DNA of 64,000 bases, taken from contig NZ_CP146608.1 in the NCBI RefSeq assembly GCF_037113415.1, positions 3,443,001 through 3,507,000 on the forward strand, in the 5' to 3' direction. The number at the start of each line of letters is the position of its first letter. Position 1 is the first letter of the stretch. The DNA is from Devosia sp. XK-2. GTDB taxonomy: Bacteria; Pseudomonadota; Alphaproteobacteria; Rhizobiales; Devosiaceae. Shown in pieces: positions 16,708-25,038 of this stretch. The notes below the pieces were generated by a model. The model saw only the letters and a program-made list of their open reading frames with translations. It had not been told where the DNA came from and made no database searches. The translations under genes were made by a program, and so were the position numbers.

Positions 16708-18506
16708 TTGGCAGGCTCGAGCTTGGGCTGATGGAAGGCCAGCGGCAGACAAACAGTCGCGCATGTGCCACCGCCCGGCGCTGACGTGAAACCCAGAGTG
16801 CCTTGATAATCCTCAAGGATGGCGCGGGATATGGAGAGACCCAGGCCCAAGCCCTCGCCGGTCGCCTTGGTCGTGAAGAATGGCTCCGTGATCTGGTCGG
16901 CAATGTCGTGTGGAATGCCGGGACCAGCATCGCAAAATTCCACCAAAGCCATATCCCCGGATTGTCCGAGCCTGACCAGAACCTGGGAATTGCCCATGCT
17001 GGCCGTGGCGTCGATCGCATTGATAAGAAGATTGATGAACACCTGCTCGATACGCACCGGGTTCACCGCGGCCATGATCGCCCTGTCCGCCCCCTCCAGC
17101 ACCGTTGTGACGCCACTTTCCCTGGCCCTTGGCGCGACGATTTCGAGGGCCTCTGCGATAGATTGTTCAAGGGAGATCGGTTCGCTGGGCAGGCTCTTGG
17201 CGCGCGAGGAAAAGGTCCTCAAATTCTTGATGGTGCGCTGCATTCGCTTAAGCAGGTCACGACCGGCCTGGATGGAGGCGGCGGATTTCTCGATATTCTG
17301 CTTGCGGACATGCAGGCTTGCCGCGGCAAGCGTGTTGTCCAATGCCGAGAGTGGCTGGCTCACCTCGTGGACGATGGCTGCGGACATGCGCCCCAAAGCG
17401 GCCAGCTTGGCCGCATGGATCAGACTGTCCTGGGTGTGGCGCAATTCGTCTTCCGCGCGCTTTCTTTCTTCGACCTCGCGCGCCAGAGCACCGGTGCGTT
17501 CGGCTACACGACGCTCCAACACGGCATTCTGCTCAAGCCTGAAGCGCGTGAGCTGCTGCCGCTGATAGGCATAAAGACCCAGGAGCAGGCAGACCAGTGT
17601 GAGAAGACCCACGACACCGGCCACCAATTGGGCCTGATCGCGCACCGGTGCCGAGGGCAATGCGCTAAACAGGCGCCAGCCCTTAGGCGCGATCAGGGCG
17701 GTGCTCATGGCCAAACGCGGCAAGCCCTCCTGGCTGACCGTGGTCAGACCCGACGTCTCAAGCACGTCGACCAAAGGGACCCGGGAAAATACGTCATTAC
17801 CGTCATAGCGACGCTCCGCCTGGATCCGCGTCTTGTCGGTGTCCGAGAGGGCATAAAGCGGGCGATAGCGCCAATTGGGCACACCGCTCAAAAACACGAT
17901 GCCCGCGCTGTCGGCCACGCCGGTCATTTCGCCCGCCTCCGCCCAGACGCGCTCAAGCGGAGACATGTCGACCTTGACGACCGCCACGCCCAGCGGCCCA
18001 TCCGGGCCATCGATACGGCTGGAGAGAAAATAACCCGGCACGCCGGTGGTTACGCCCACGGCATAATAGGCGCCCCGGCCCAGCGCGAGCGCATCGCTGA
18101 AATAGGGCCGGAAACCGTAATTGTGGCCCACAAAGGAACTGGGCAGATCCCAGTTCGAGGCAGCCAGGGTCAAGCCAGTCCGGTCGATGAGGTAGACCGC
18201 ATCCGCCTGGGCGTGCCGGGCCACATTGGCCAGATAGCGATTGACCAGTTGCACGCGCTCATCCGAGGGCTGATTCAAAAGCGCCAGCACACGATTATCC
18301 TCGCCCAGCACCTGGGGCAGATAGGCGAAGCGTTCGATTTCGCTCTCGACCGATCGTTGCGACAGGGTCAGCCGGTCGCGCAACTGGCCGGCAAGCCGAT
18401 CCATGCCGGCTTCATGGGCAAGCAGATAGGCTGCAGCGGCAAGACCGAATACAAGGACCGCGCCTGCAATGCGAAAATGCCATGTCGCTCTGCGCTGCCC
18501 GGCCAC
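16704..18506 (-). CDS. Sensor histidine kinase, DctB-like
   Basis: 600 residues. A membrane segment (about 10–30), a periplasmic double-PAS-like sensor region (about 35–285, with DRTGLTLAASNWDLPSSFVG and YYAVGVTTGVPGYFLS), and a second membrane segment (about 290–312) come first. A coiled coil, the dimerisation/phospho-acceptor helix AAIVHEVSQPLSALDNTLAA and a HATPase domain (NLLINAIDA, DAGPGIP, GEGLGLGLSI) follow. This is the DctB layout that senses C4-dicarboxylates in other bacteria; here it probably senses the TAXI solute. GTG start at 18506. Coupled to the regulator gene. Confidence 0.94.
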   Translation of the reverse strand: MAGQRRATWHFRIAGAVLVFGLAAAAYLLAHEAGMDRLAGQLRDRLTLSQRSVESEIERFAYLPQVLGEDNRVLALLNQPSDERVQLVNRYLANVARHAQADAVYLIDRTGLTLAASNWDLPSSFVGHNYGFRPYFSDALALGRGAYYAVGVTTGVPGYFLSSRIDGPDGPLGVAVVKVDMSPLERVWAEAGEMTGVADSAGIVFLSGVPNWRYRPLYALSDTDKTRIQAERRYDGNDVFSRVPLVDVLETSGLTTVSQEGLPRLAMSTALIAPKGWRLFSALPSAPVRDQAQLVAGVVGLLTLVCLLLGLYAYQRQQLTRFRLEQNAVLERRVAERTGALAREVEERKRAEDELRHTQDSLIHAAKLAALGRMSAAIVHEVSQPLSALDNTLAAASLHVRKQNIEKSAASIQAGRDLLKRMQRTIKNLRTFSSRAKSLPSEPISLEQSIAEALEIVAPRARESGVTTVLEGADRAIMAAVNPVRIEQVFINLLINAIDATASMGNSQVLVRLGQSGDMALVEFCDAGPGIPHDIADQITEPFFTTKATGEGLGLGLSISRAILEDYQGTLGFTSAPGGGTCATVCLPLAFHQPKLEPAK

Positions 18507-18664
18507 ACGTCCTCCCCTGCACCTGCATTTTTGCTTTTCTTGCTCGCTAGCCTAGCGTCAAGCCGCGGCCGCGTCACGCACATCGAGTCCGACGCGGTTC
18601 GACCACCCTCCCCCTTGAAAGGTGGGAGGCGAAGAACAGATGATCAGCCTGGCGATGAAATGGC

Positions 18665-19450
18665 CTAGATGGACCTGATCATCCCGCCATCGATGCGGAC
18701 CACGCTTCCGGTTGTATAGGAGGCGCGCTCGCTGGAGAGAAACGTCACCAAATCGGCCAACTCGTCCGGCCTGCCATAGCGGCCGGCCGGAATCGCCGCA
18801 ATCGACTGAGCCCGGATTTCATCAATGCTCTTGCCGAGTCGCTTGGCGGCAGCCGCGTCCAGCTCGTCCACGCGGTCGGTATGGATACGCCCCTGAACCA
18901 CGATATTGACCGTAATATTGTCAGCCGCGACTTCCCCCGCCAATGTCTTGCTCCATCCCACAAGCGACTGACGCAGGGCGTTCGAAATGGCCAGACGCGG
19001 TATCGGTGCCTCGACGCCCGATGAGGTGAGGCTCACGATGCGGCCCCATTTGCGGGCGCGCATGCCCGGAAGCACCGCCAGCGAAATCGCGATCAGCGGC
19101 GCGACCATGGCATTGAAGGCCTTAGCATAGTCATCCGCAGGCAGGTTTGCCGCTTCGCCTGGCGGGGGCCCGCCGGAATTGTTCACCAGAACGTCCACGC
19201 CGTCGATCTTGGCCAATTGCGCGGTCAGCGCCTCCACCGAATTGGGGTCGGCAAGGTCGAGCGGCAGCGCCGTGATGCCTCCGCCCAGCGCGCGATCAAC
19301 CCGCGCATCGAGCGCGGTTATGGCCTCAACGGATCGGGCGGCCCCGATGACATGCGCGCCTTCATTGGCGAGAGCCACCGCAATGGCAGCGCCAAGGCCC
19401 TTGCTGGCGCCCAGAACAAGTGCGCGCTTGCCGTCCAGTCCCAGTTTCAT
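18665..19450 (-). CDS. SDR-family oxidoreductase lacking the usual YxxxK
   Basis: 261 residues. The nucleotide-binding motif GASKGLGAA (about 14–22), NNSGG (about 90) and the C-terminal GGMI of classical SDRs are present. The segment that should hold the catalytic Tyr and Lys reads PRLAISNALRQSLVGWSKTLA, so neither sits in place. This matches an atypical SDR subgroup with an SNxLRxxxxGWxKTLA pattern. In this cluster it would be a dehydrogenase acting on a sugar or on the product of the aldolase; that is inference. Four-base overlap with the aldolase gene upstream. Confidence 0.85.
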   Translation of the reverse strand: MKLGLDGKRALVLGASKGLGAAIAVALANEGAHVIGAARSVEAITALDARVDRALGGGITALPLDLADPNSVEALTAQLAKIDGVDVLVNNSGGPPPGEAANLPADDYAKAFNAMVAPLIAISLAVLPGMRARKWGRIVSLTSSGVEAPIPRLAISNALRQSLVGWSKTLAGEVAADNITVNIVVQGRIHTDRVDELDAAAAKRLGKSIDEIRAQSIAAIPAGRYGRPDELADLVTFLSSERASYTTGSVVRIDGGMIRSI

Positions 19451-20373
19451 GCGCCGATCTCCGCAAGGCGTTTCGTCTGGCGCGCAAGGAGGCGCTCAAC
19501 GTCAACGATGTCAAGCTTGGACAGGCTTGCGCCTGGTTTGCGCAAAGCCGCGGATGAGATGACGCCGCGTTTGGCCAGGACATATTTGCGGGCCGCCAGG
19601 CCCAGGCCTTGCTGCTGCTCATAGCGGGCCAGGGGCAGGTAGGCGTCGAAAATGTCATGGGCGCGCTCGACATCGCCCCTGGCATAGTTTTCGACCACGC
19701 CAACCATCATTTCCGGGTAGCAGAAACCGGTCATGGCGCCATCCGCGCCGCGCCCCATTTCCTCTGGCAGGAACAGGCCGCCATTGCCACACAGAATTGA
19801 AATTCTGCGGGTTTCGCCTTTGTCCGATGAAGCGCGGAGGGCGGAAATCTTGCCCAGGCCCGGCCAGTCCTCATGCTTGAGCATGACGCAATTGGGCACC
19901 TCGCGCACGATGCGGTCGATGACCTTGGGCGCGATGGTGACATTGGTGGTCAGCGGATAGTCCTGCAGGACGAACGGGGTCGTGCCCAGGGCCTCGCCGA
20001 CCGAGGCGTAAAAGGCATAGGCCTGATCGTCCGTCCTGGTGGTCCAGGGCGGCGCAACCATCACGCCGGCGGCGCCCATTTCCATGACGGTATCGGCAAG
20101 TTCGCGCATGGCCGCCAGACCCGGGGCCGTGACGCCGACAATGACGGGCACCTTGGCCCGCGCCAGCACGCGCCTGGCAATAGCCTTGGATTCGTCCGAC
20201 GTCATCTTGGGGGCCTCACCAAGCTGCCCAAGAATGGTCAGGCCGGTAACGCCTTTCTCCTGGTAGAAATCGACCATGCGGTCGACGCTGGTCCAGTCAA
20301 TCTCGCCATTGTCCAGAAAGGGCGTGACTGCAATGACATAGACGCCCTTTGCGTCCTCGGTCAGCAGTGGCAT
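19447..20373 (-). CDS. DHDPS/NAL-family aldolase or dehydratase for a 2-keto-3-deoxy acid
   Basis: 308 residues of the class I aldolase superfamily that includes DapA and 2-keto-3-deoxy-sugar-acid aldolases. AVTPF at the N-terminus, GLTILGQLGEAPKMTSDE (about 46–63), QDYPLT holding the catalytic Tyr, and VMLKHED with the Schiff-base Lys (about 164) are visible. A true lysine-pathway DapA is unlikely given the neighbours: dehydratase, lactonase-like and dehydrogenase genes. Expected reaction: cleavage of the 2-keto-3-deoxy acid to pyruvate plus an aldehyde, or a second dehydration. ATG at 20373, 19 bases after the amidohydrolase stop. Confidence 0.88.
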   Translation of the reverse strand: MPLLTEDAKGVYVIAVTPFLDNGEIDWTSVDRMVDFYQEKGVTGLTILGQLGEAPKMTSDESKAIARRVLARAKVPVIVGVTAPGLAAMRELADTVMEMGAAGVMVAPPWTTRTDDQAYAFYASVGEALGTTPFVLQDYPLTTNVTIAPKVIDRIVREVPNCVMLKHEDWPGLGKISALRASSDKGETRRISILCGNGGLFLPEEMGRGADGAMTGFCYPEMMVGVVENYARGDVERAHDIFDAYLPLARYEQQQGLGLAARKYVLAKRGVISSAALRKPGASLSKLDIVDVERLLARQTKRLAEIGA

Positions 20374-20392
20374 CGGCGTCTCCTTGATCTCT

Positions 20393-21253
20393 TCAATGCG
20401 AAAAATAGAGCATATTGGCGTTGTCCGCGAAGATGGCGGCATGGGTTTCGGACGGCAAAGCCTCAAGGCTCAACGCCACCAGATCATCATCCTCGGGCAT
20501 GCTGGAGAAGAGCTCTGTATGCGGCCAATCCGTCGCCCATAAAAGCCGGCCTGGCGAGCGGGCCGCCAGCGTTTGCAGCGCTTGCTGGTAGCCATCATGC
20601 TTGTTTGTGTCACTGAGCCGATAGGGCGCGGAGATCTTGACATAGACCCGGCCGGTTTCCAGCACATGCAGGAGATCATCAAGAGCGGCGCCCGGCGGAT
20701 CGAGCGGCATGAAGGCCAGATGGTCGATAACCCCGACCAGATCGTGCCGCCTGGCCAATTCGCCCACTGTCGCAATGGTCTCGGGTCCCACCTGAAACTG
20801 GGCATGCCATCCGAGCCGGCGCAGGCGCGGCGCCAGGGCTTCGAGCGCGTCAAAACCAATACCCGATTTATTGCGCAGATTGAAACGCACACCGCGCACG
20901 CCGGCCCTGTCGAGGCGGACAAGGTCTGCATCCGAGATGTCGGGCGAAATAACGACAATGGCCCGGAGGCGGTCAGGAGCTTGGGCCAGCGCCTCCAGCA
21001 GCACAGTATTGTCGAGGCCATAAACGCTGGGCTGCACCAGGACGCCCCGCGCAATGCCGAAACTATCGGCCAGCGCCAGCCAGCCCGAAATGGTTTCGAT
21101 CCGGGGCGTATAGCTGCGCGGCAACGCCAGAGGCGCGCCATGAGCAAAGACATGGAAATGGGTGTCGCAACTTCCCGGCGGCAGGCGCAGATGGCGCGGA
21201 TTGCGCAAGGGGCGCGGCGCCAGGCACAGCGGCGCCTCGATCGGCTCAGTCAT
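20393..21253 (-). CDS. Amidohydrolase-family lactone hydrolase (COG3618-like)
   Basis: 286-residue TIM-barrel protein. CDTHFHVF (about 29–36) is the HxH metal motif at strand 1; the C-terminal ATDWPHTEL has the catalytic Asp at strand 8. This places it with L-fucono-lactonase, 4-sulfomuconolactone hydrolase and pyrone-dicarboxylate hydrolase. Beside a sugar-acid dehydratase it most likely opens a sugar lactone to the free acid. Four-base overlap with the dehydratase gene, so co-translated. Confidence 0.85.
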   Translation of the reverse strand: MTEPIEAPLCLAPRPLRNPRHLRLPPGSCDTHFHVFAHGAPLALPRSYTPRIETISGWLALADSFGIARGVLVQPSVYGLDNTVLLEALAQAPDRLRAIVVISPDISDADLVRLDRAGVRGVRFNLRNKSGIGFDALEALAPRLRRLGWHAQFQVGPETIATVGELARRHDLVGVIDHLAFMPLDPPGAALDDLLHVLETGRVYVKISAPYRLSDTNKHDGYQQALQTLAARSPGRLLWATDWPHTELFSSMPEDDDLVALSLEALPSETHAAIFADNANMLYFSH

Positions 21254-22941
21254 CGCGCGGCCATAAGGAAGTCGAAATCGAGCCCGTCATCGGCCTGGGT
21301 CACATGCCGGTCATAGAGGCGGGCATAGCCGCGCGCCGGGGCTGCAGGCGCTGGCGGCAACTCGGCCATGCGTGCGGCCAGCTCCTCGGCGCCGATCAGC
21401 AGGTCGAGCTTGCGATTGGGGACATCGAGACGGATATGGTCGCCCGTTCTGACCGCCGCCAATGGCCCGCCATCGGCGGCTTCCGGGGTGATATGCAGGA
21501 CGATAGTACCGAAGGCCGTGCCGCTCATCCGCGCATCGGAAAGACGCACCATATCCTTGACCCCCTGGCGCGCCAGGTGACGTGGAATGGGAATATAGCC
21601 AGCCTCGGGCATGCCAGGAGCGCCTTTCGGCCCGGCATTGCGCAAGACCAGAACGTCGTCGGCCGTGATCTCGAGGGACGGGTCGTCAAGCCGCTCGATC
21701 ATGTCCTTGACCGAGTCGAAAACGACGGCGCGGCCTTCATGAAAAAGCAGCCGCGGATCGGCGGCGGAATGCTTGATGACGGCGCCGCGCGGCGCCAGAT
21801 TGCCCGAGAGGACTGCAATGGCCCCCGAGGTTGAAATCGGCCGGCTGCGCGGGCGGATGATCTGCTCTTCATAGCGTGGTGGCTGCGTGCCGATCGTATC
21901 GGCAAGGGTGCCGCCAAAGGCTCGGGGCGCGGACAGATCGAGCAGATCGGAGAGCTCGGAAAGCAGCCGCGGCACCCCGCCGGCGGCATGAAATTCGCCC
22001 ATATAACCACTGCCGGAGGGCTTGAGGTCAACCAGGACCGGAACCTGTTGCCCGATGGCATCGAACTCGGCCATGTCGAGCTTTTTGCCCAAGCGCCCAT
22101 AAATGGCGGCGAGATGGACAACGGCATTGGTCGAGCCGCCAAGGGCCTGCAAGGTCACCAGCCCATTGCGCAAGGCGGCAGGGGTCAGCACCTCGGACGC
22201 GGTCAGTCCCGTCTCTGTCATGGCAACGGCGGCGCGGCCGGTTTCCTCGGCCAGGCGCATGCGTTCGGCCGATGTGGCGGCGGCCGAGCCGGCCATTGGC
22301 AACGCCAGGCCCAGGGCCTCCACCAGTGAGGCCATGGTCGAGGCAGTGCCCATGACGGTGCAGGTGCCCACCGAGCTTGCGAGCTTGCCATTGATTTCAT
22401 TGACCTCGTCACCATCGATCTGGTCGGCGCGGTATTGCGCCCAGACGCGGCGGCAATCGGTGCAGGCACCAAGGCGCTCGCCACGATGATTGCCGGTGTC
22501 CATGGGGCCGGTTGGCAGCACGATAGCCGGTACCTCGCTGGAGGCGGCCGCCATGACCTGGGCGGGGATGGTCTTGTCGCACCCCCCGATCAGGATCACC
22601 GAATCCATGGGCTGGGCCCGCACCATTTCCTCGGTTTCCATCGCCATCAGGTTGCGCAGGAACATAGAGGTGGGCGAGGCAAAACTCTCGTGAATGGAGA
22701 TGGTGGGAAAGACCATGGGCATGCCGCCGGCCAGCATGACGCCGCGCTTGGCCGCCTCGATGAGCTGCGGAACATTGCCGTGGCATGGATTATAGTCAGA
22801 ATAAGTATTGGCAATGCCAACGATCGGCCGGTCCAGCGCATCGTCCGAATAGCCCATGGCCTTGATGAAGGCCTTGCGCAAAAACAGGGAAAAGTCCTGA
22901 TCGCCATAGCTCGTCAAACGTCTGCGAAGCCCGCGCGTCAC
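21250..22941 (-). CDS. IlvD/Edd-family sugar-acid dehydratase
   Basis: About 563 residues. Family signatures are CHGNVPQL, GGCDKTIPAQVMA (iron–sulfur cysteine), GERLGACTDCRRVW, GTCTVMGTASTMA and the C-terminal LSDARMSGTAFG. The family includes dihydroxy-acid, 6-phosphogluconate and pentonate dehydratases; the neighbours point to an aldonate such as a pentonate or deoxy-hexonate. GTG at 22941 lies six bases after GGGGAGG and is the best start. ATGs at 22947 and 22962 are in frame, but their Shine-Dalgarno spacing is near zero. The predicted transcription start is near 22977. Confidence 0.92.
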   Translation of the reverse strand: MTRGLRRRLTSYGDQDFSLFLRKAFIKAMGYSDDALDRPIVGIANTYSDYNPCHGNVPQLIEAAKRGVMLAGGMPMVFPTISIHESFASPTSMFLRNLMAMETEEMVRAQPMDSVILIGGCDKTIPAQVMAAASSEVPAIVLPTGPMDTGNHRGERLGACTDCRRVWAQYRADQIDGDEVNEINGKLASSVGTCTVMGTASTMASLVEALGLALPMAGSAAATSAERMRLAEETGRAAVAMTETGLTASEVLTPAALRNGLVTLQALGGSTNAVVHLAAIYGRLGKKLDMAEFDAIGQQVPVLVDLKPSGSGYMGEFHAAGGVPRLLSELSDLLDLSAPRAFGGTLADTIGTQPPRYEEQIIRPRSRPISTSGAIAVLSGNLAPRGAVIKHSAADPRLLFHEGRAVVFDSVKDMIERLDDPSLEITADDVLVLRNAGPKGAPGMPEAGYIPIPRHLARQGVKDMVRLSDARMSGTAFGTIVLHITPEAADGGPLAAVRTGDHIRLDVPNRKLDLLIGAEELAARMAELPPAPAAPARGYARLYDRHVTQADDGLDFDFLMAAR

Positions 22942-22983
22942 AATCATCCTCCCCGCCGACATCCTTTGCGGCAATTTTCGTCA

Positions 22984-23015
22984 TTCCTACAGTGAAACAA
23001 GGTATTGTCAATAAT
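22984..23015 (-). promoter_or_regulatory. Promoter plus GntR operator for the dehydratase operon
   Basis: On the minus strand, ATTATTGACAA contains a perfect -35 hexamer TTGACA (23011–23006). Sixteen bases later comes TAGGAA (22989–22984) as a -10. The same 11 bases, read on the plus strand TTGTCAATAAT (23005–23015), are one of five copies of the motif in this cluster. A protein bound there would cover the -35 and repress. Confidence 0.68.
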
Positions 23016-23124
23016 ATGTTGGCCGAAAACGCGCGCCTCTCATTGCGGATAGGGCGAAAATGCACTTAAATTCAGCAGAAGACGCTTTGGACGCCGAAGC
23101 GTCGATCCCGTTCAAACGGACCGA

Positions 23125-23135
23125 ATTATTGACAA
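23125..23135. promoter_or_regulatory. GntR operator copy before the Gfo/Idh–GntR operon
   Basis: ATTATTGACAA on the plus strand is the reverse complement of TTGTCAATAAT. It ends 11 bases before the GTG of the Gfo/Idh gene, so it lies in the leader. Binding here would block elongation or initiation and would make the GntR gene downstream autoregulated. Confidence 0.62.
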
Positions 23136-23146
23136 GAGGTGATTGA

Positions 23147-24148
23147 GTGCGCATCGGAGTGGTTGGAGCGGGCTGGGTCACGCAATATCATCTGCCCGCC
23201 TGGCAACGCGTCGAGGACGCAGAGGTCGTCGCCATCTGCGACCCTGACCCCAAGGCGCTGGCAACACGGGCGGACGTCTTCGGTATTGGTGGCCGCTATG
23301 CAAGCCTGGAAGCAATGCTGGCCAGCGAAAAGCTCGACGCGCTCGATATTGCCACGCCCCGCCAGTTTCATGCCGACAATATCCTGGTCGGACGTGATCA
23401 CGGCCTGCCGATGCTGTGCCAAAAGCCGCTGGCCACGGATCTGGAACAGGCGCGCGACCTGGTGCGCCGGGTCAATAGTTCCGTTCCTTTGATGGTGCAT
23501 GAGAACTGGCGGTTTCGCCCATATTATCGCGCCCTGCGCGCCTGGATCGAGGAAGGCCTCTTGGGCGACCCGATCGCCGCGCGGCTCGATTTCCATTCCA
23601 GCGGCATGCTTGCCGACGCCGAGGGATTGCGGCCTGCCCTGGCGCGGCAGCCCTTTTTCCGCCGGGAGGCCAGGCTTCTGGTCATGGAAGTCTTGATCCA
23701 TCATCTGGATAGTCTGCGCTATCTCCTGGGTGAGCTCGATCTGCATCTGGCGCGCCTGGGGCGCAGCAATGATGAGATCATCGGCGAGGACAGCGCCATC
23801 CTCTCGTTGACACGGCGTGACGACGGGCTGCCGCTGACGATCTCGGGCAATCTGGCGGTACACGGCGCGCCACCGGCGCCGGTTGATCAATTGTGGCTCT
23901 GGGGATCCCGAGGCACCATCCATCTTGATGTTTCGGTCCTGCGCCTTTTTGGGCCTCAGCCGCGCGAGCTGCGCTTTGATCCGGCACAGAGTTATCAGGC
24001 CGCCTATGATGGGGCCATCGCCCATTTCGTCACCGCCCTGCGCAATAAAGAGCGATTTGAGACGGAGGCCGCCGACAATCTCAACACATTGGCGCTGGTC
24101 GAGGCTGCCTATCGTATCAGTGGATTTAAACCCGCCGCCGCGATCTGA
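23147..24148 (+). CDS. Gfo/Idh/MocA-family dehydrogenase of the sugar cluster
   Basis: 333 residues. IGVVGAGWVTQYHLPAW is the N-terminal Rossmann motif, followed by DIATPRQFHADN and MLCQKPLATD with the catalytic Lys (about 92). It may oxidise the free aldose to its lactone, the step before the amidohydrolase; oxidation of another intermediate is equally possible. GTG start at 23147 with AGAGGT nine bases upstream. Divergent from the dehydratase operon, and 39 bases upstream of the GntR gene with which it shares a transcript. Confidence 0.9.
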   Translation: MRIGVVGAGWVTQYHLPAWQRVEDAEVVAICDPDPKALATRADVFGIGGRYASLEAMLASEKLDALDIATPRQFHADNILVGRDHGLPMLCQKPLATDLEQARDLVRRVNSSVPLMVHENWRFRPYYRALRAWIEEGLLGDPIAARLDFHSSGMLADAEGLRPALARQPFFRREARLLVMEVLIHHLDSLRYLLGELDLHLARLGRSNDEIIGEDSAILSLTRRDDGLPLTISGNLAVHGAPPAPVDQLWLWGSRGTIHLDVSVLRLFGPQPRELRFDPAQSYQAAYDGAIAHFVTALRNKERFETEAADNLNTLALVEAAYRISGFKPAAAI

Positions 24149-24187
24149 TAGGAACGGTATTTGAACGTTGCGCTTGAGGGGCACGCC

Positions 24188-24844
24188 ATGTCTGATCTGG
24201 ACACTGATATCGAGCTTGATGACGAGCGCATCGTGCGGGCATTGGAGGAGGACATCATCTTCGGTCGCCTGGCGCCCGGCGCGCGCCTCACCGAAGATTC
24301 CCTGCTCTCCCGCTTCCCCGTGACCCGGCATTTCGTGCGTCAGGCTCTGGTTCAGCTCGAGCAGATGGGCATCGTCGTGCGCGAGCGCAACAAGGGCGCC
24401 ACCGTGCGCTCGCTGACGCCCGACGAAGTGCAGCAGATCTATGCCGTGCGCGAACTGGTGCAACGCCAGGCGGCGCTGCTCATTCCCTTGCCGGCGCCGC
24501 AATCGCTAGTGGATGAATTGCTCGCTATCCATAAAGAGCACGGCGAGCATATCGAGAGCGGATATCTGCGCGGCGTGCATGAGACCAATGACCGTTTTCA
24601 CCTGACCCTGTTTGGTGCCTGCGGCAATAAATATCTGGTCCAGACGATTGAGCTGTATATGCGCTACAGCCTGCCGGTGCGGGCCAATTCCATGGCGGAT
24701 CGGCAAGCGCTCGATATTTCACACAGTCAGCACAGGCTGATGATCGAGATGCTGCAGGGGCGGGACAATTGGGTCTTGGCCCAGCTCTGCGTCGACCATC
24801 TCCAACCCTCCAAGCGGCGCTATATCGATCTGGTCGGCCACTAG
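24188..24844 (+). CDS. GntR-family regulator with FCD domain
   Basis: 218 residues. A winged helix-turn-helix at about 10–75 (IIFGRLAPGARLTEDSLLSRF … TRHFVRQALVQLEQMGIVV) is followed by an all-helical FCD ligand domain with the metal-binding pattern (NDRFHLTLFGACGN, HSQHRLM). FCD regulators are usually repressors released by a sugar acid or related intermediate. Probable operator: the TTGTC[A/G]ATAAT copies at 23005, 23125, 26726, 26800 and 26833. ATG at 24188 follows GAGGGG; a TTG at 24161 is less likely. Confidence 0.92.
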   Translation: MSDLDTDIELDDERIVRALEEDIIFGRLAPGARLTEDSLLSRFPVTRHFVRQALVQLEQMGIVVRERNKGATVRSLTPDEVQQIYAVRELVQRQAALLIPLPAPQSLVDELLAIHKEHGEHIESGYLRGVHETNDRFHLTLFGACGNKYLVQTIELYMRYSLPVRANSMADRQALDISHSQHRLMIEMLQGRDNWVLAQLCVDHLQPSKRRYIDLVGH

Positions 24845-24992
24845 AGCCGGTCGGGTTGAAATGTTCTGTCGCATATTCGCACCAGGAAACCGCCACGCGC
24901 TTTTCCTGAACATGCCCCAGAAGAGGTCCGATACGCCCCATCTGGCGGCGGCAATTGCCTCTTGCGCTCAAGACCGGTTGCAAAAGCACCCG

Positions 24993-25029
24993 AAAAGGGG
25001 CCGCGCCACCGGGAGGTTGGGGCGCGGCC
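24993..25029 (-). terminator. Rho-independent terminator after the GH39-like gene
   Basis: Minus-strand stem GGCCGCGCC/GGCGCGGCC (nine bases) with a 13-base loop, followed by CCTTTT. It lies 10 bases beyond the glycosidase stop. The 24845–25038 gap otherwise holds nothing I can name. Confidence 0.65.
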
Positions 25030-25038
25030 GTGCCGGCC

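Noticed and set aside
19447-20373. Housekeeping dapA (4-hydroxy-tetrahydrodipicolinate synthase)
   Set aside because: The neighbours are sugar-acid enzymes, and the operon is under the sugar-cluster promoter; a catabolic aldolase is more likely.
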